From positions 1-33,504 of the forward strand of contig JAFDWD010001087.1 of the NCBI GenBank assembly GCA_018268695.1: 33,504 nucleotides of DNA, read 5' to 3'. The stretch is from Actinomycetota bacterium. GTDB lineage: Bacteria; Actinomycetota; Thermoleophilia; Solirubrobacterales; 70-9. The notes below the pieces were generated by a model. It saw nothing but the letters and a program-made list of their open reading frames with translations. It did not search any database and was not told the origin of the DNA. Below, one piece after another: positions 8,730 to 15,645 of the stretch; position 1 is the stretch's first letter; every line of letters begins with the position of its first letter. The position numbers and the translations under genes were made by a program.

Positions 8730-8751
8730 CTCACACCTTCTTCACATCAAC
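8730..8751 (+). promoter_or_regulatory. Pho-box-like 11-base direct repeat upstream of pit
   Basis: Two consecutive 11-base units, CTCACACCTTC and TTCACATCAAC, lie between the SDR stop and the pit start. An exact 11-base period of TCACA is the geometry of PhoB/PhoP operators (family knowledge), and TTCACAT also occurs before phoX in this window. It sits about 28 bases before the GTG start, close to where a promoter would be. Direct evidence for the regulator is absent. Confidence 0.38.
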
Positions 8752-8778
8752 TCCGGGGCGGCGCGCTGGGATACGCGT

Positions 8779-9948
8779 GTGTCTGCCGGAGACATCATCG
8801 TCGCCCTGGTCGTGATCGCCGGCGTCAGCTTCGACTTCACCAATGGCTTCCACGACACCGCCAACGCGATGGCGACGACGATCGCCACCGGCGCGCTGCC
8901 GCCGAAGGTTGCCGTCGGCATCGCCGCGGCCCTCAACTTCGTCGGCGCGTTCATCTCGCTGTCGGTCGCGGCGACGGTCGCCGAGGGGATCGTCGAATCC
9001 GGCGCGGTCACCCCGATCGTCGTCCTCGGCGGGCTGATCGGCGCGATCGGCTGGAACCTCACCACCTGGTGGTTCGGGATCCCGTCCTCCTCCTCGCACG
9101 CGCTGATCGGCGGCGTCGTCGGCTCGACCCTCGTCGCCAGCGGCACCGGCGCGATCGAGTGGGAAGGGATCGTCTCCAAAGTCCTGATCCCGGCGGCGAT
9201 CTCACCCGTCCTCGCCGGCCTGCTCGCGGCGATCGGCGTCGGCGCCATCTACTTCCTGATCCGCCGCTTCCAGGAGGACCGGGCCGAACGCGAGTTCCGC
9301 TGGCTCCAGGTCGCGTCCTCCTCGATGGTCGCGCTCGCGCACGGGACGAACGACGCCCAGAAGACGATGGGGGTGATCTCGCTGGCGCTGATCGCCAACG
9401 GCTCGATCCAGGGCGGCGCGAACTTCGACGTGCCGACCTGGGTGGTCCTCGTGTGCGCGACCGCGATCGCCGCCGGCACCTACTCGGGCGGCTGGCGGAT
9501 CATCAAGACGCTCGGCACCAAAGTCGTCGAGGTGCGCCCGCCTCAGGGGTTCGGCTCCGAGGCGATCGCCGCCACCGTGATCCTCTCCTCCTCGCACGTC
9601 GGCTATCCGCTGTCGACCACGCAGGTCGTCTCCGGCGCGGTCACCGGTGCGGGTGTGGGACGCCCGGGCGCGAAGGTGAACTGGGGCGTGATCCGAAACA
9701 TCGTCGCCGGCTGGCTCCTCACCCTGCCCGCCGCGGCGGCGGCCTCGGCGGCGGTCTACGCGGTCATCGAACTGCTCGGTGGCGGGGCCTTCGGCGCGAT
9801 CGTCGCGATGGGCCTCCTCGCGGTCGCCTGCACGATGCTCTTCTTCGCCAACCGGCGCAGCGCGGTCGTTCCCGAGGAAGCGATCTCCGACAACCCCGTC
9901 TTCGGCCCCGACGCCAAGGCGCCGGTGGAGCAGCCGGCCGCGGCGTGA
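8779..9948 (+). CDS. pit: Inorganic phosphate transporter, Pit family
   Basis: A 389-residue membrane protein with about ten hydrophobic segments. It carries both halves of the duplicated PHO-4/Pit signature: FDFTNGFHDTANAMATTIAT near the N-terminus and LAHGTNDAQKTMGVISLALI in the second half. It also has paired SSSSHALIGG and SSSHVGYPLSTTQVVSGAVT elements. The family imports phosphate, usually as a metal-phosphate complex, by ion symport. GTG is the start; no strong ribosome site is seen. The stop overlaps the start of a small membrane protein gene (GTGA), so the two are translated together. The phoX gene nearby and the shared repeat motif support a phosphate-acquisition role. Confidence 0.92.
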   Translation: MSAGDIIVALVVIAGVSFDFTNGFHDTANAMATTIATGALPPKVAVGIAAALNFVGAFISLSVAATVAEGIVESGAVTPIVVLGGLIGAIGWNLTTWWFGIPSSSSHALIGGVVGSTLVASGTGAIEWEGIVSKVLIPAAISPVLAGLLAAIGVGAIYFLIRRFQEDRAEREFRWLQVASSSMVALAHGTNDAQKTMGVISLALIANGSIQGGANFDVPTWVVLVCATAIAAGTYSGGWRIIKTLGTKVVEVRPPQGFGSEAIAATVILSSSHVGYPLSTTQVVSGAVTGAGVGRPGAKVNWGVIRNIVAGWLLTLPAAAAASAAVYAVIELLGGGAFGAIVAMGLLAVACTMLFFANRRSAVVPEEAISDNPVFGPDAKAPVEQPAAA

Positions 9949-10187
9949 TCCCGCTCGCCGAGATCGTCGAAGTCGGGCCGCTCCTGGAAGCGATCTGGAC
10001 CTCGGCCGCCTTCGGCCTCGTGGTCCTGCTGGTCGCGGGTGTCGGGGTGACCGCCTCGCTGCGGGCGGGCGATCAGCGCAGCGAGCACCATGAGGGCGCC
10101 TTCGCCTCCTGGAGCCTGGTGACGATCGCCTGCGGCGCGATCCTGATCGGAGCCGTCGTCCTCGGCATCTGGGCGATGACCCAGTGA
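9945..10187 (+). CDS. Small two-helix membrane protein coupled to pit
   Basis: An 80-residue protein read from a GTG that overlaps the pit stop (GTGATC). It has an amphipathic start (IPLAEIVEVGPLLEAIWTSA), a first transmembrane helix (AFGLVVLLVAGVGVTASL), a polar linker (RAGDQRSEHHEGAFASW) and a second helix (LVTIACGAILIGAVVLGIWA). I do not recognise a named family. The overlap and hairpin topology suggest an accessory or stabilising subunit of the Pit transporter, or a small regulator of it. Codon use is as GC3-biased as in its neighbours, supporting that it is real. Confidence 0.75.
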   Translation: MIPLAEIVEVGPLLEAIWTSAAFGLVVLLVAGVGVTASLRAGDQRSEHHEGAFASWSLVTIACGAILIGAVVLGIWAMTQ

Positions 10188-10209
10188 GCGCCTTGGGACG
10201 CGCCCGCCG

Positions 10210-10743
10210 ATGACCTCGGACAATCCCTTCGACACCGGCAGGCCGCGGCCGATCGCGACCGTCCTCGACGGACTGCGCGCGCGGGTCGACGCCGAGCGCT
10301 TCGACGCCGTCGTTCTCTGGCTCGAGGCGGTGGCGGCCGACCTCGGCTACGGCGACGTCCGCCCGCTGCCCGGGGCGGTCGCCTGGATCCGCGAACTGCG
10401 CGCCGCCGGCAAGAAGATCGCCCTGGCGGCGAGCGGCGAACGCGCCCGCGCCGCGGTCGAGCTGGCCGGCGTCGCCGACCTCTTCGATGCCATCGTCACC
10501 GGCCCCCGCGACGCCGCCACCGCCGAGAGCGCCGTCCGCGAGCTCGAGATCGAGCCGGCCGACGCGATCCTCGTCGACGTCGCCCCCGCCGGCATCGCCG
10601 CCGGCAAGCGTGCCGGCTTCGACCTCCTGATCGGCGTCGCCCGCAACCTCGGGTCGCCCGAGGACCTGCGCCAGGCGGGAGCCGACATGGTCGTCGCCGA
10701 CCTCCAGGAGCTCCTCGGCTCCGCGAGGGGCCTCGACCGCTGA
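10210..10743 (+). CDS. HAD-fold protein (beta-phosphoglucomutase-like) lacking catalytic residues
   Basis: A 177-residue protein that aligns by eye with beta-PGM-like HAD hydrolases. The nucleophile loop is changed: the family FDAV-x-FDLDGV becomes FDAVVLWLEAV (residues 31-41), with Trp37 for the nucleophile Asp and Glu39 for the acid/base Asp. The cap domain of about 60-70 residues is missing, since motif 1 runs almost directly into RPLPGAVAWIRELRAAGKKI. Motif 2 keeps a Ser (AAS, 73-75). The motif 3 Lys of GKP is lost (TGPRDA), and motif 4 reads VDVAPAGIAAGKRAG with the second Asp replaced. It is probably catalytically inactive. It follows pit by a short gap and may be co-transcribed; a regulatory or structural role is open. 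Confidence 0.72.
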   Translation: MTSDNPFDTGRPRPIATVLDGLRARVDAERFDAVVLWLEAVAADLGYGDVRPLPGAVAWIRELRAAGKKIALAASGERARAAVELAGVADLFDAIVTGPRDAATAESAVRELEIEPADAILVDVAPAGIAAGKRAGFDLLIGVARNLGSPEDLRQAGADMVVADLQELLGSARGLDR

Positions 10744-10751
10744 GCGGCGCC

Positions 10752-11060
10752 GTGGACGCGCTTCGCTAGAACTTCGGCATCGACGAGGAGCGCCATCAAG
10801 CGATCATCGATGCGATCCGGGAGATCCCGGAGGGTTTCGTGCGCACCTACGGCGACGTCTCGCCCGGCGCGCCCCGCCTCAGCGCCCGCCTCCTCTCCAC
10901 CGAGCAGGTCCCCGACGACCTCCCCTGGTGGCGCGTCGTCCGCGCCGACGGCAGCCTCGCGGTGGGGCAGAGGCAGCGCGAGCACCTGATGGCAGAGGGC
11001 GTCCCCTTCAACGGCGACCGCGTCGACATGGACGTCGCCCGCATCCCCCACGACCCCTGA
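10752..11060 (+). pseudogene. Alkyltransferase-like (ATL/MGMT-fold) DNA-binding protein, 5' end interrupted by TAG
   Basis: From about 10770 to the stop, one frame encodes an MGMT-type winged-helix domain: IDAIREIPEGFVRTYGDVSP, then LPWWRVVRADGSL and GVPFNGDRVDM. The active-site P-C-H-R of true O6-alkylguanine transferases reads P-W-W-R, with Trp in place of Cys as in alkyltransferase-like proteins that bind alkylated DNA without repairing it. The upstream frame, GTG at 10752 (MDALR), runs into TAG at 10767-10769 and continues in frame with no other ATG, GTG or TTG until GTG at 10839. Starting at 10839 would cut off the first helix. Either the gene is broken by one nonsense change, or it uses the late or a rare start. 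Confidence 0.6.
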
Positions 11061-11062
11061 GG

Positions 11063-11105
11063 GCGTTCGTACTTATGTGCCATATACGGCCAAAAGTACG
11101 AACGC
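11063..11105. terminator. Perfect 12-base inverted repeat after the ATL gene
   Basis: The arms GCGTTCGTACTT (11063-11074) and AAGTACGAACGC (11094-11105) are perfect complements around a 19-base loop. It sits 2 bases after the ATL stop and just before the convergent tRNA-Gly, so a bidirectional terminator is likely. The left arm and loop contain ACTTATGTGC, which also occurs in the loop of the phoX/kbl inverted repeat. Confidence 0.6.
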
Positions 11106-11110
11106 ACCAG

Positions 11111-11181
11111 AGCGGCGGACGGGAGTCGAACCCGCGTCATTAGCTTGGAAGGCTAAGGCTCTACCATTGAGCTACCGCCGC
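11111..11181 (-). tRNA. tRNA-Gly (anticodon TCC)
   Basis: The reverse strand folds as a 71-nt cloverleaf. The acceptor stem is GCGGCGG/CCGCCGC, the D-loop AATGGTA lies between GCTC and GAGC, the anticodon stem TTAGC/GCTAA holds the loop CTTCCAA (anticodon TCC), and the T-arm is GCGGG-TTCGACT-CCCGT. CCA is not encoded. It is convergent with the upstream ATL gene. Confidence 0.95.
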
Positions 11182-11239
11182 ACGCAGAGGGGAGCGTAGC
11201 CGTCGGCGCCCGAATCCGTCAGAATGGCGAAGCACTCCT

Positions 11240-11313
11240 CGGGGAGTGGCGCAGTCTGGTAGCGCACTCGGCTGGGGGCCGAGCGGTCGCAGGTTCAAAT
11301 CCTGTCTCCCCGA
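11240..11313 (+). tRNA. tRNA-Pro (anticodon GGG)
   Basis: A 74-nt cloverleaf with acceptor CGGGGAG/CTCCCCG, D-arm GCGC...GCGC, and anticodon stem CTCGG/CCGAG with loop CTGGGGG (anticodon GGG). The T-arm has the TTCAAAT loop and the discriminator base is A. CCA is not encoded. Its 3' 44 nt (11270-11313), from the anticodon stem to the discriminator, recur three times downstream in the same orientation. This marks the gene as the likely target of repeated site-specific insertions. Confidence 0.96.
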
Positions 11314-11383
11314 CTCTTCTGATCCGGCTTGGGAAGCGGGCTCGCTGGATTCTGAGTCGTCTGGTCGGGGCCCTGAATCTGTG

Positions 11384-11412
11384 GCGTGGTACCGCGCGTG
11401 GTACCGGGACCG
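11384..11412 (-). repeat. GGTACCAC-type dispersed element, copy A
   Basis: Read on the minus strand this is GGTCCCGGTACCACGCGCGG followed by TACCACGCC. It matches, over about 27 bases with a few changes, elements at 18577-18603 and 20163-20189 that share the core GGTACCAC-TCG-nGGTAC. It lies about 70 bases after tRNA-Pro. The function is unknown. Its occurrence only in the tRNA-fragment zone suggests a recombination or boundary site. Confidence 0.45.
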
Positions 11413-11447
11413 ACTTCGCGATCGCTTCTCCGTTGCCTAGACGCGGC

Positions 11448-11858
11448 CTAGTCCACTTCGTTGGCCAGGTCGGCAACTGCGATTTCGAGCTGCTCGACTC
11501 GGGACTCGTGAGTCCGCCACCAGGCGAACCAAGCCACCCCGGCTCCCGCCAGCCCGAGTACGCCAGCCACCACCACACGGCGTCCGCCGGTTTCGGTGTG
11601 AACGCCCGCAAGGGCGAGCAGGTAGCCAAACGCCTGGAGGACGAATCCGGCGAGCAGGAACGTGATCCCGTATTCGGCATCGACGCGGTTGCGGCATCGA
11701 TCGGCGGACACCTCTTGGTTGCCGTCCCACTTGGTTGCGGATACCTCGGCGATCATCGGCACGGAGATCAGCAGACCCTTCGCGAGCAGCGCCGCGCCAG
11801 AGATGTCAAGGGCGAGGCCGACCAAAAATAGGTCCGTTAAGGACAGGTAGTTGTCCAT
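11448..11858 (-). CDS. Three-helix membrane protein with charged C-terminal helix (unknown)
   Basis: A 136-residue protein I do not recognise. The first membrane helix is DLFLVGLALDISGAALLAKG, followed by a charged linker rich in Lys, Asp and Arg. The second helix is ITFLLAGFVLQAFGYLLALA, then a basic turn (TETGGRR) and the third helix VVVAGVLGLAGAGVAWFAWW. The tail VEQLEIAVADLANEVD looks like a short coiled coil. It is the last gene of a minus-strand trio with an AlbA_2 protein and an unknown protein, starting 26 bases after the latter. G+C is visibly lower than outside the island. A membrane effector or sensor is an inference only. Confidence 0.75.
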   Translation of the reverse strand: MDNYLSLTDLFLVGLALDISGAALLAKGLLISVPMIAEVSATKWDGNQEVSADRCRNRVDAEYGITFLLAGFVLQAFGYLLALAGVHTETGGRRVVVAGVLGLAGAGVAWFAWWRTHESRVEQLEIAVADLANEVD

Positions 11859-11884
11859 AGATGGAGGTGGCCTCGCCGCCGAGC

Positions 11885-12595
11885 CTAAAGGCGGCCCTCG
11901 GTGAGTTCCCGCTGGATCTCGACGAGTTGCTCGCTAGGTGCTTGCCAGCCGAAGCGAAGGAAGAACTCACGGGAGGCAGCCACGGCCAAGGCGGACGGGG
12001 CGGCGAGCAATTCGTCACTCGTGAACGTGCGCTCCTGCTTGAACTCAGGAATCGTCGCGCCGTAGGGCTGAAAGAACGAGGTGCGTCGGCCAGGCATGCC
12101 GACGACCAGCGCGCGATTCTCAAGCCGATGAAGGGAAACGCTAACGGTGGTTGACTCAACCGGTGGACCGCCAGTGATGAAGCGAGCGGCCAACTCAAAA
12201 ACCTCAGTGATGTAGAAGAGGATCTCCCAGACCTCGACCACCGAGTCGAAGCCTTCGGGAACCTGGGTTTCTACCTGCGGTCCGGCCCCGACTCTCCAGT
12301 CCGCCGAGATGGAGCGCAGCTGGTTGAACTGACCGCTCATAAAGAATCGCCAAGCCTCGGAGTCGCCGAAGCCGGTACTGGCTCCGTCCCATCCTTGGCC
12401 GATCCAATCCTCGCCATATTCGAGTGCCTCATGGTCACTGATGAACGGAACCGGCCAACCGCGCATGCGGACGGCCGCTCTAGCGAGAACACTTCCAAGG
12501 GTGTCGTACTGATATCGGTCAGCCTGGTAAGGCCGGGGAAGGATCGCAGTGTCCCAATATCCGCGCGACCGTATTCTGTCCGTTAGTTCAGTCAC
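11885..12595 (-). CDS. Unknown protein partnered with AlbA_2 gene
   Basis: A 236-residue soluble-looking protein without signal or membrane helices. The GTG start overlaps the upstream stop in GTGACTGA; a longer ATG start 27 bases upstream is possible but runs deeper into the neighbour. Notable elements are RSRGYWDTAILPRPYQADRY near the N-terminus, aromatic-rich AWRFFMSGQFNQLRSISADW, VVEVWEILFYITEVFELAAR in the middle, and FFLRFGWQAPSEQLVEIQRE near the C-terminus. I know no family for it. Tight coupling to the AlbA_2 gene suggests that the two products work together, for example as sensor and effector. Base composition is lower in G+C than the flanks. Confidence 0.78.
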   Translation of the reverse strand: MTELTDRIRSRGYWDTAILPRPYQADRYQYDTLGSVLARAAVRMRGWPVPFISDHEALEYGEDWIGQGWDGASTGFGDSEAWRFFMSGQFNQLRSISADWRVGAGPQVETQVPEGFDSVVEVWEILFYITEVFELAARFITGGPPVESTTVSVSLHRLENRALVVGMPGRRTSFFQPYGATIPEFKQERTFTSDELLAAPSALAVAASREFFLRFGWQAPSEQLVEIQRELTEGRL

Positions 12596-13208
12596 TCCAA
12601 CCCCGCCGTTTCTCGTCTTCAAATTTCTGGGCGTCGGATAGTTCCGGGTCGGTAGGCGTCAGGGGAACACCGGCCCGGCTGAGGCGTTTCACGAGGGCGC
12701 GCAGACGCTTGTCGGTGGCGAGGTCAAGCAGTTCGCGCATGTCGTTGGCGGATTCGATTGGGGCGGTCTCGGGCTTCGACCTGGTGCGGATATAGACCCG
12801 GCCGCAGAGCATCACCCCGTCCAGCTGCTTGATACAGATATGCGGGCTGTCCGAAAATTCAGCGACCTCCATAACGGCGACCGTCGTACCGTTTTTCAGT
12901 GTCACGGGCTCGACATGGAATTTGATCGGCGGCGCGGAGTAGACGGCCATCCTCGCCGAGACCGAATCGGAATCCATCCAGGTCGCAAGGTCAGTGGGGT
13001 CAAGACCGGGTGTCATATCCCGCAACTTCTTGTCCTCGATCCCGATGATGATGTGGCCACCGTCTTGGAGGTTGCCCAGTCCCATGGCTCCCTTTGCCAC
13101 CTTCGCGAGCAGGTGAGAATCCGTGGCCGGACCCGCGCCCTTGACCTCAAACGATTGAAGCTCGTGGCCACCCTCAAGCACCGCTTCGAGTTCACCCCTG
13201 CTCAGCAC
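12588..13208 (-). CDS. AlbA_2 (Schlafen-type) domain protein
   Basis: A 206-residue protein with an AlbA_2/divergent AAA-4 domain over almost its whole length. The N-terminal acidic/basic pair is ELQSFEVKGAG, the helix is LLAKVAKGAMGLGN, the glycine-rich strand is LQDGGHIIIGIEDKKL, a second strand set is TVAVMEVAEF, and the closing motif GRVYIRTRSKPETA is typical. Bacterial AlbA_2 proteins bind nucleic acid, and animal Schlafens use this fold to cut tRNA (family knowledge). I chose the GTG giving MLSRGELEAVLEGG, the usual AlbA_2 N-terminus; the frame stays open 38 codons further, but a longer start would overlap the divergent gene. It leads the minus-strand trio and its stop overlaps the partner's start. 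Confidence 0.82.
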   Translation of the reverse strand: MLSRGELEAVLEGGHELQSFEVKGAGPATDSHLLAKVAKGAMGLGNLQDGGHIIIGIEDKKLRDMTPGLDPTDLATWMDSDSVSARMAVYSAPPIKFHVEPVTLKNGTTVAVMEVAEFSDSPHICIKQLDGVMLCGRVYIRTRSKPETAPIESANDMRELLDLATDKRLRALVKRLSRAGVPLTPTDPELSDAQKFEDEKRRGWSD

Positions 13209-13303
13209 CGAGCAAGTATCAATGAGCGACCGGCGAAAGAGCACCCTGGCTACCGTCGCCGTTCGTGTCGCGGTCAAGAGCGATGCGCGGCTAAAGTCGC
13301 CCG

Positions 13304-13951
13304 ATGGCCGCTGAACAACCATTTGAGAAATGGGTCAGGTTCGTGAACGGCGATCTTGCTCGCCGGAATGTCGAACTTGCCGAGTCGCTCAACGCGCGTC
13401 TCAGGCAGGGCAGTATTGCCGGACTTCTTGAGGAGGCCGGTGACCAAGGCGGCCGCCTTTCGAATCTCGCATTTCAGGTGAAGGTGCCGACTCAGATCGA
13501 CGCAGAGCGGCTAGCCCAGCTAACCGCCCAGGTCTCAACGTCCCTGGACTGGCCGCGAATCGCACAGCTTCAATTCAACGTCGCTCAGGTAGTCAATGGA
13601 AGCGGACTGCGGAAAGCAGTTGAGAGCGCAAATGCCGCCCTTACGGATCAACTCGACTGGGATGCGGTCAGGGTCACCTTGGTCGACCTGCAACATGAGA
13701 TCGATGCGGCCCGCGCCAGCGAGGCAACTGGAGAGCCAGCGGATGCGTTCAGGTGGATCGACCTGCTTCCCCCCGCGGGCAAGGTCAAGCTCTTCTTGGT
13801 CGTAATGGCTGTCCTCAACAACGTGATGGTCATAGCCGCTCGGGCTGACGGAGCCGTGCTGCCACATACCGTTGGGGAAATTGCGGACACGCTCTTGCTT
13901 GTCGCCGGGTACCTTGCGGACCGCCTGCCGAGCGAAGTCAGCGATCAGTAG
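13304..13951 (+). CDS. Unknown protein divergent from the AlbA_2 operon
   Basis: A 215-residue protein of unknown family, divergent from the AlbA_2 gene with about 95 bases between the chosen starts. The N-terminal two thirds are polar and probably helical (FEKWVRFVNGDLARRNVELA, LDWPRIAQLQFNVAQVVN). The end has one clear hydrophobic segment (VKLFLVVMAVLNNVMVIAAR) and another (IADTLLLVAGYLADRL), suggesting a peripheral or C-terminally membrane-attached protein. No ribosome site is evident, so leaderless translation is possible. It shares the lower G+C of the AlbA_2 trio and may be part of the same unit. Confidence 0.68.
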   Translation: MAAEQPFEKWVRFVNGDLARRNVELAESLNARLRQGSIAGLLEEAGDQGGRLSNLAFQVKVPTQIDAERLAQLTAQVSTSLDWPRIAQLQFNVAQVVNGSGLRKAVESANAALTDQLDWDAVRVTLVDLQHEIDAARASEATGEPADAFRWIDLLPPAGKVKLFLVVMAVLNNVMVIAARADGAVLPHTVGEIADTLLLVAGYLADRLPSEVSDQ

Positions 13952-14219
13952 GACGTTGCGTTGGCGTGCAGGTCCGTTGGCCGCGCTCCCGACGTCCCCG
14001 CGTCCCTCCGGGGCTGTACTCGGTCGGGTCATGAGAGGTAGCCGCATCTGCGTCCCTGTCCCCCATCTGGAAGCCGCACTCGGTTTCCCCATGCGAGGTC
14101 GCTGCCCCGCGTCCCCGCGTCCCCGTCTAGAGCCTCCGTCTGGCCTGTCCGCGGGCGTGAATGATCGGCCAGTCATGGAGTCCGCGCTTGACAGGTGCGC
14201 TTATGGGTAGGAAGGCGAG
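13952..14219. other. Non-coding stretch with tandem CCCCGCGT units
   Basis: No convincing gene. It contains CCGACGTCCCCGCGTCCC near 13992 and a perfect tandem of the 8-base unit CCCCGCGT (14105-14125). Read on the minus strand these are GGGGACGCG runs, a motif that recurs in other non-coding gaps of the tRNA-fragment zone. A TTGACA lies at 14188-14193, a possible -35 box for the following lipoprotein gene, but no good -10 is seen at the right distance. Confidence 0.4.
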
Positions 14220-15422
14220 GTGCGGGTGAGGACGGCGATCGCCATTGTGATCCTTGTGGCCACCCTCGTCGCGGGCTGCGGCGGCTCGGCCCCGGCGAAG
14301 CGTGGGGCGGAAGAAGACGGGGGAGTCATCGTCGAGGAATCTGGCGGCCCCCGCGATGTTCAGGAAGGCGAAATGGTCGCCGGCGAAGAAGGCTGGGTGC
14401 GCTCGGGGCTAGGCGTCTTCTGGACGCGGAACGGCGGTCGGAGTTGGCGGCCGATAACGCCGCCCGTCCCCGACGGATTCGACATCGCGGGCGTCTACTT
14501 CGCGAATCCGCGGCTGGGCTGGGCGATGTCCGACAAAGGCCCGGAAGACGACGTCCGGACGTTGATGAACATGACCACCGACGGCGGGCGAACCTGGCAC
14601 CACACCCGCCTGCACGCCACCGGGTTCATCAGGGGGGCTACCCAGGTCTCCTTCTCGTTGGTCGGTGCCCATGACCTCTTCGCCCTGGCGAGGGAGGAAG
14701 GGGACACCGCCAGCAACTTCGGCGTACTCCTGGTCAGCCACGACTCCGGCCGCCACTGGCGGGCGCTCCCCCCGCAACCGAAGGCCGGTCGGGTCTCCTT
14801 CGAAACGCCGCTTCGCGGCTGGCTCGCCGTCGGGTGGCCTGGCCGGGGTCTTTACCGCACTGCGGACGGCGGCCGGACCTGGGTCGCGGTCCAACCGGGG
14901 AAGCCACTTGATGCGCCGACGCCGAAAGGACGTGAACCAGGGCTACATGAAGCCGTCTGGGGCGCCTATTACACGACGCCACTGATCGGGCCGAACGGGC
15001 ACGGGATCCTTGGGATGGTCGAATCGACCGAAAAGGCTGTGCTGGGAGAAACTGCTCCGAGTCAGGCGGTCGTCCTGCGGACCGCCGACCACGGCCGCTC
15101 CTGGCACCGCACCGCCAAGATCAAACTGCCGAACGTCAGCGGGGTCTTCGACGCGAGCTATGTCTTCGCCCGCCAGGGTCGGAGCCGCTCGTACCTCTTT
15201 CGCAGGCCGATCAGCGGCGCCCACGCCGTGGTCGGGCCGGACGGCCACGTCGGGCCGCTGCGCCCGAGCCGGGGCCTCACGCGCTACTGGCAGAGCATCA
15301 CCCTCTCCGACGCGACGCACGGCTTCGCCTTTCCGTATTCGGGCAACGGCCCCTCGCTCGTCGTCACCAGGGACGGCGGCGACACTTGGAACCCGGTCTC
15401 GGCTCCGCGGGCGGCACCGTGA
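14220..15422 (+). CDS. BNR/Ycf48-like beta-propeller lipoprotein
   Basis: A 400-residue exported protein. The signal peptide ends in a lipobox VAGC with Cys20, so it should be lipid-anchored. The body has BNR/Asp-box style repeats: TRNGGRSWRPITPP, TTDGGRTWHHTRLH, SHDSGRHWRALPPQ, TADGGRTWVAVQPG, TADHGRSWHRTAKI and TRDGGDTWNPVSAP. Six to seven such blades form a sialidase/Ycf48-like propeller. Such propellers bind or assemble partners rather than share one reaction; no catalytic residue set was recognised. AGGAAGG precedes the GTG start by four bases; a second in-frame GTG lies six bases later. It is cargo of the first tRNA-Pro module. Confidence 0.82.
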   Translation: MRVRTAIAIVILVATLVAGCGGSAPAKRGAEEDGGVIVEESGGPRDVQEGEMVAGEEGWVRSGLGVFWTRNGGRSWRPITPPVPDGFDIAGVYFANPRLGWAMSDKGPEDDVRTLMNMTTDGGRTWHHTRLHATGFIRGATQVSFSLVGAHDLFALAREEGDTASNFGVLLVSHDSGRHWRALPPQPKAGRVSFETPLRGWLAVGWPGRGLYRTADGGRTWVAVQPGKPLDAPTPKGREPGLHEAVWGAYYTTPLIGPNGHGILGMVESTEKAVLGETAPSQAVVLRTADHGRSWHRTAKIKLPNVSGVFDASYVFARQGRSRSYLFRRPISGAHAVVGPDGHVGPLRPSRGLTRYWQSITLSDATHGFAFPYSGNGPSLVVTRDGGDTWNPVSAPRAAP

Positions 15423-15474
15423 CCGGATGGGCGCTCCGCCCGGCGGTCGCTGGGTCCGTCGCTACGAACCACTC

Positions 15475-15645
15475 ATGACCAAGGCTGAGTTGATCGCGCA
15501 GGTCGAGTCGATGACCGAGGAGGAAGCGGCGGAGGTGAAGTTGATCTACGCGCCGGATTGGCCATCCAAGGTGACCTCGATCGAGGAGGTCCGCAAGCGC
15601 ACCGGCACGAGGGCGATGACGCAGGATGAGTCGGAGGAGTTCTAG
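15475..15645 (+). CDS. Small acidic protein, 56 residues (unknown)
   Basis: It reads MTKAELIAQVESMTEEEAAE, then VKLIYAPDWPSKVTSIEEVR and ends TQDESEEF. Third positions are strongly G/C and the composition is protein-like, with two amphipathic helices around a W-P turn. An in-frame ATG at 15427 would add 16 residues of less natural sequence. No ribosome site is obvious. It follows the BNR lipoprotein by 52 bases and is tail-to-tail with the possible Cys-rich peptide gene, the two stops sharing CTAG. I do not recognise a family; small helical proteins of this type include antitoxins and adaptors, but nothing shows which. Confidence 0.5.
   Translation: MTKAELIAQVESMTEEEAAEVKLIYAPDWPSKVTSIEEVRKRTGTRAMTQDESEEF

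Noticed and set aside
11246..11440. Plus-strand frame reading through tRNA-Pro
   Set aside because: It is a translation of the tRNA itself (GPSGRRFKSCLPD-type artefact) and has no coding signal outside it.
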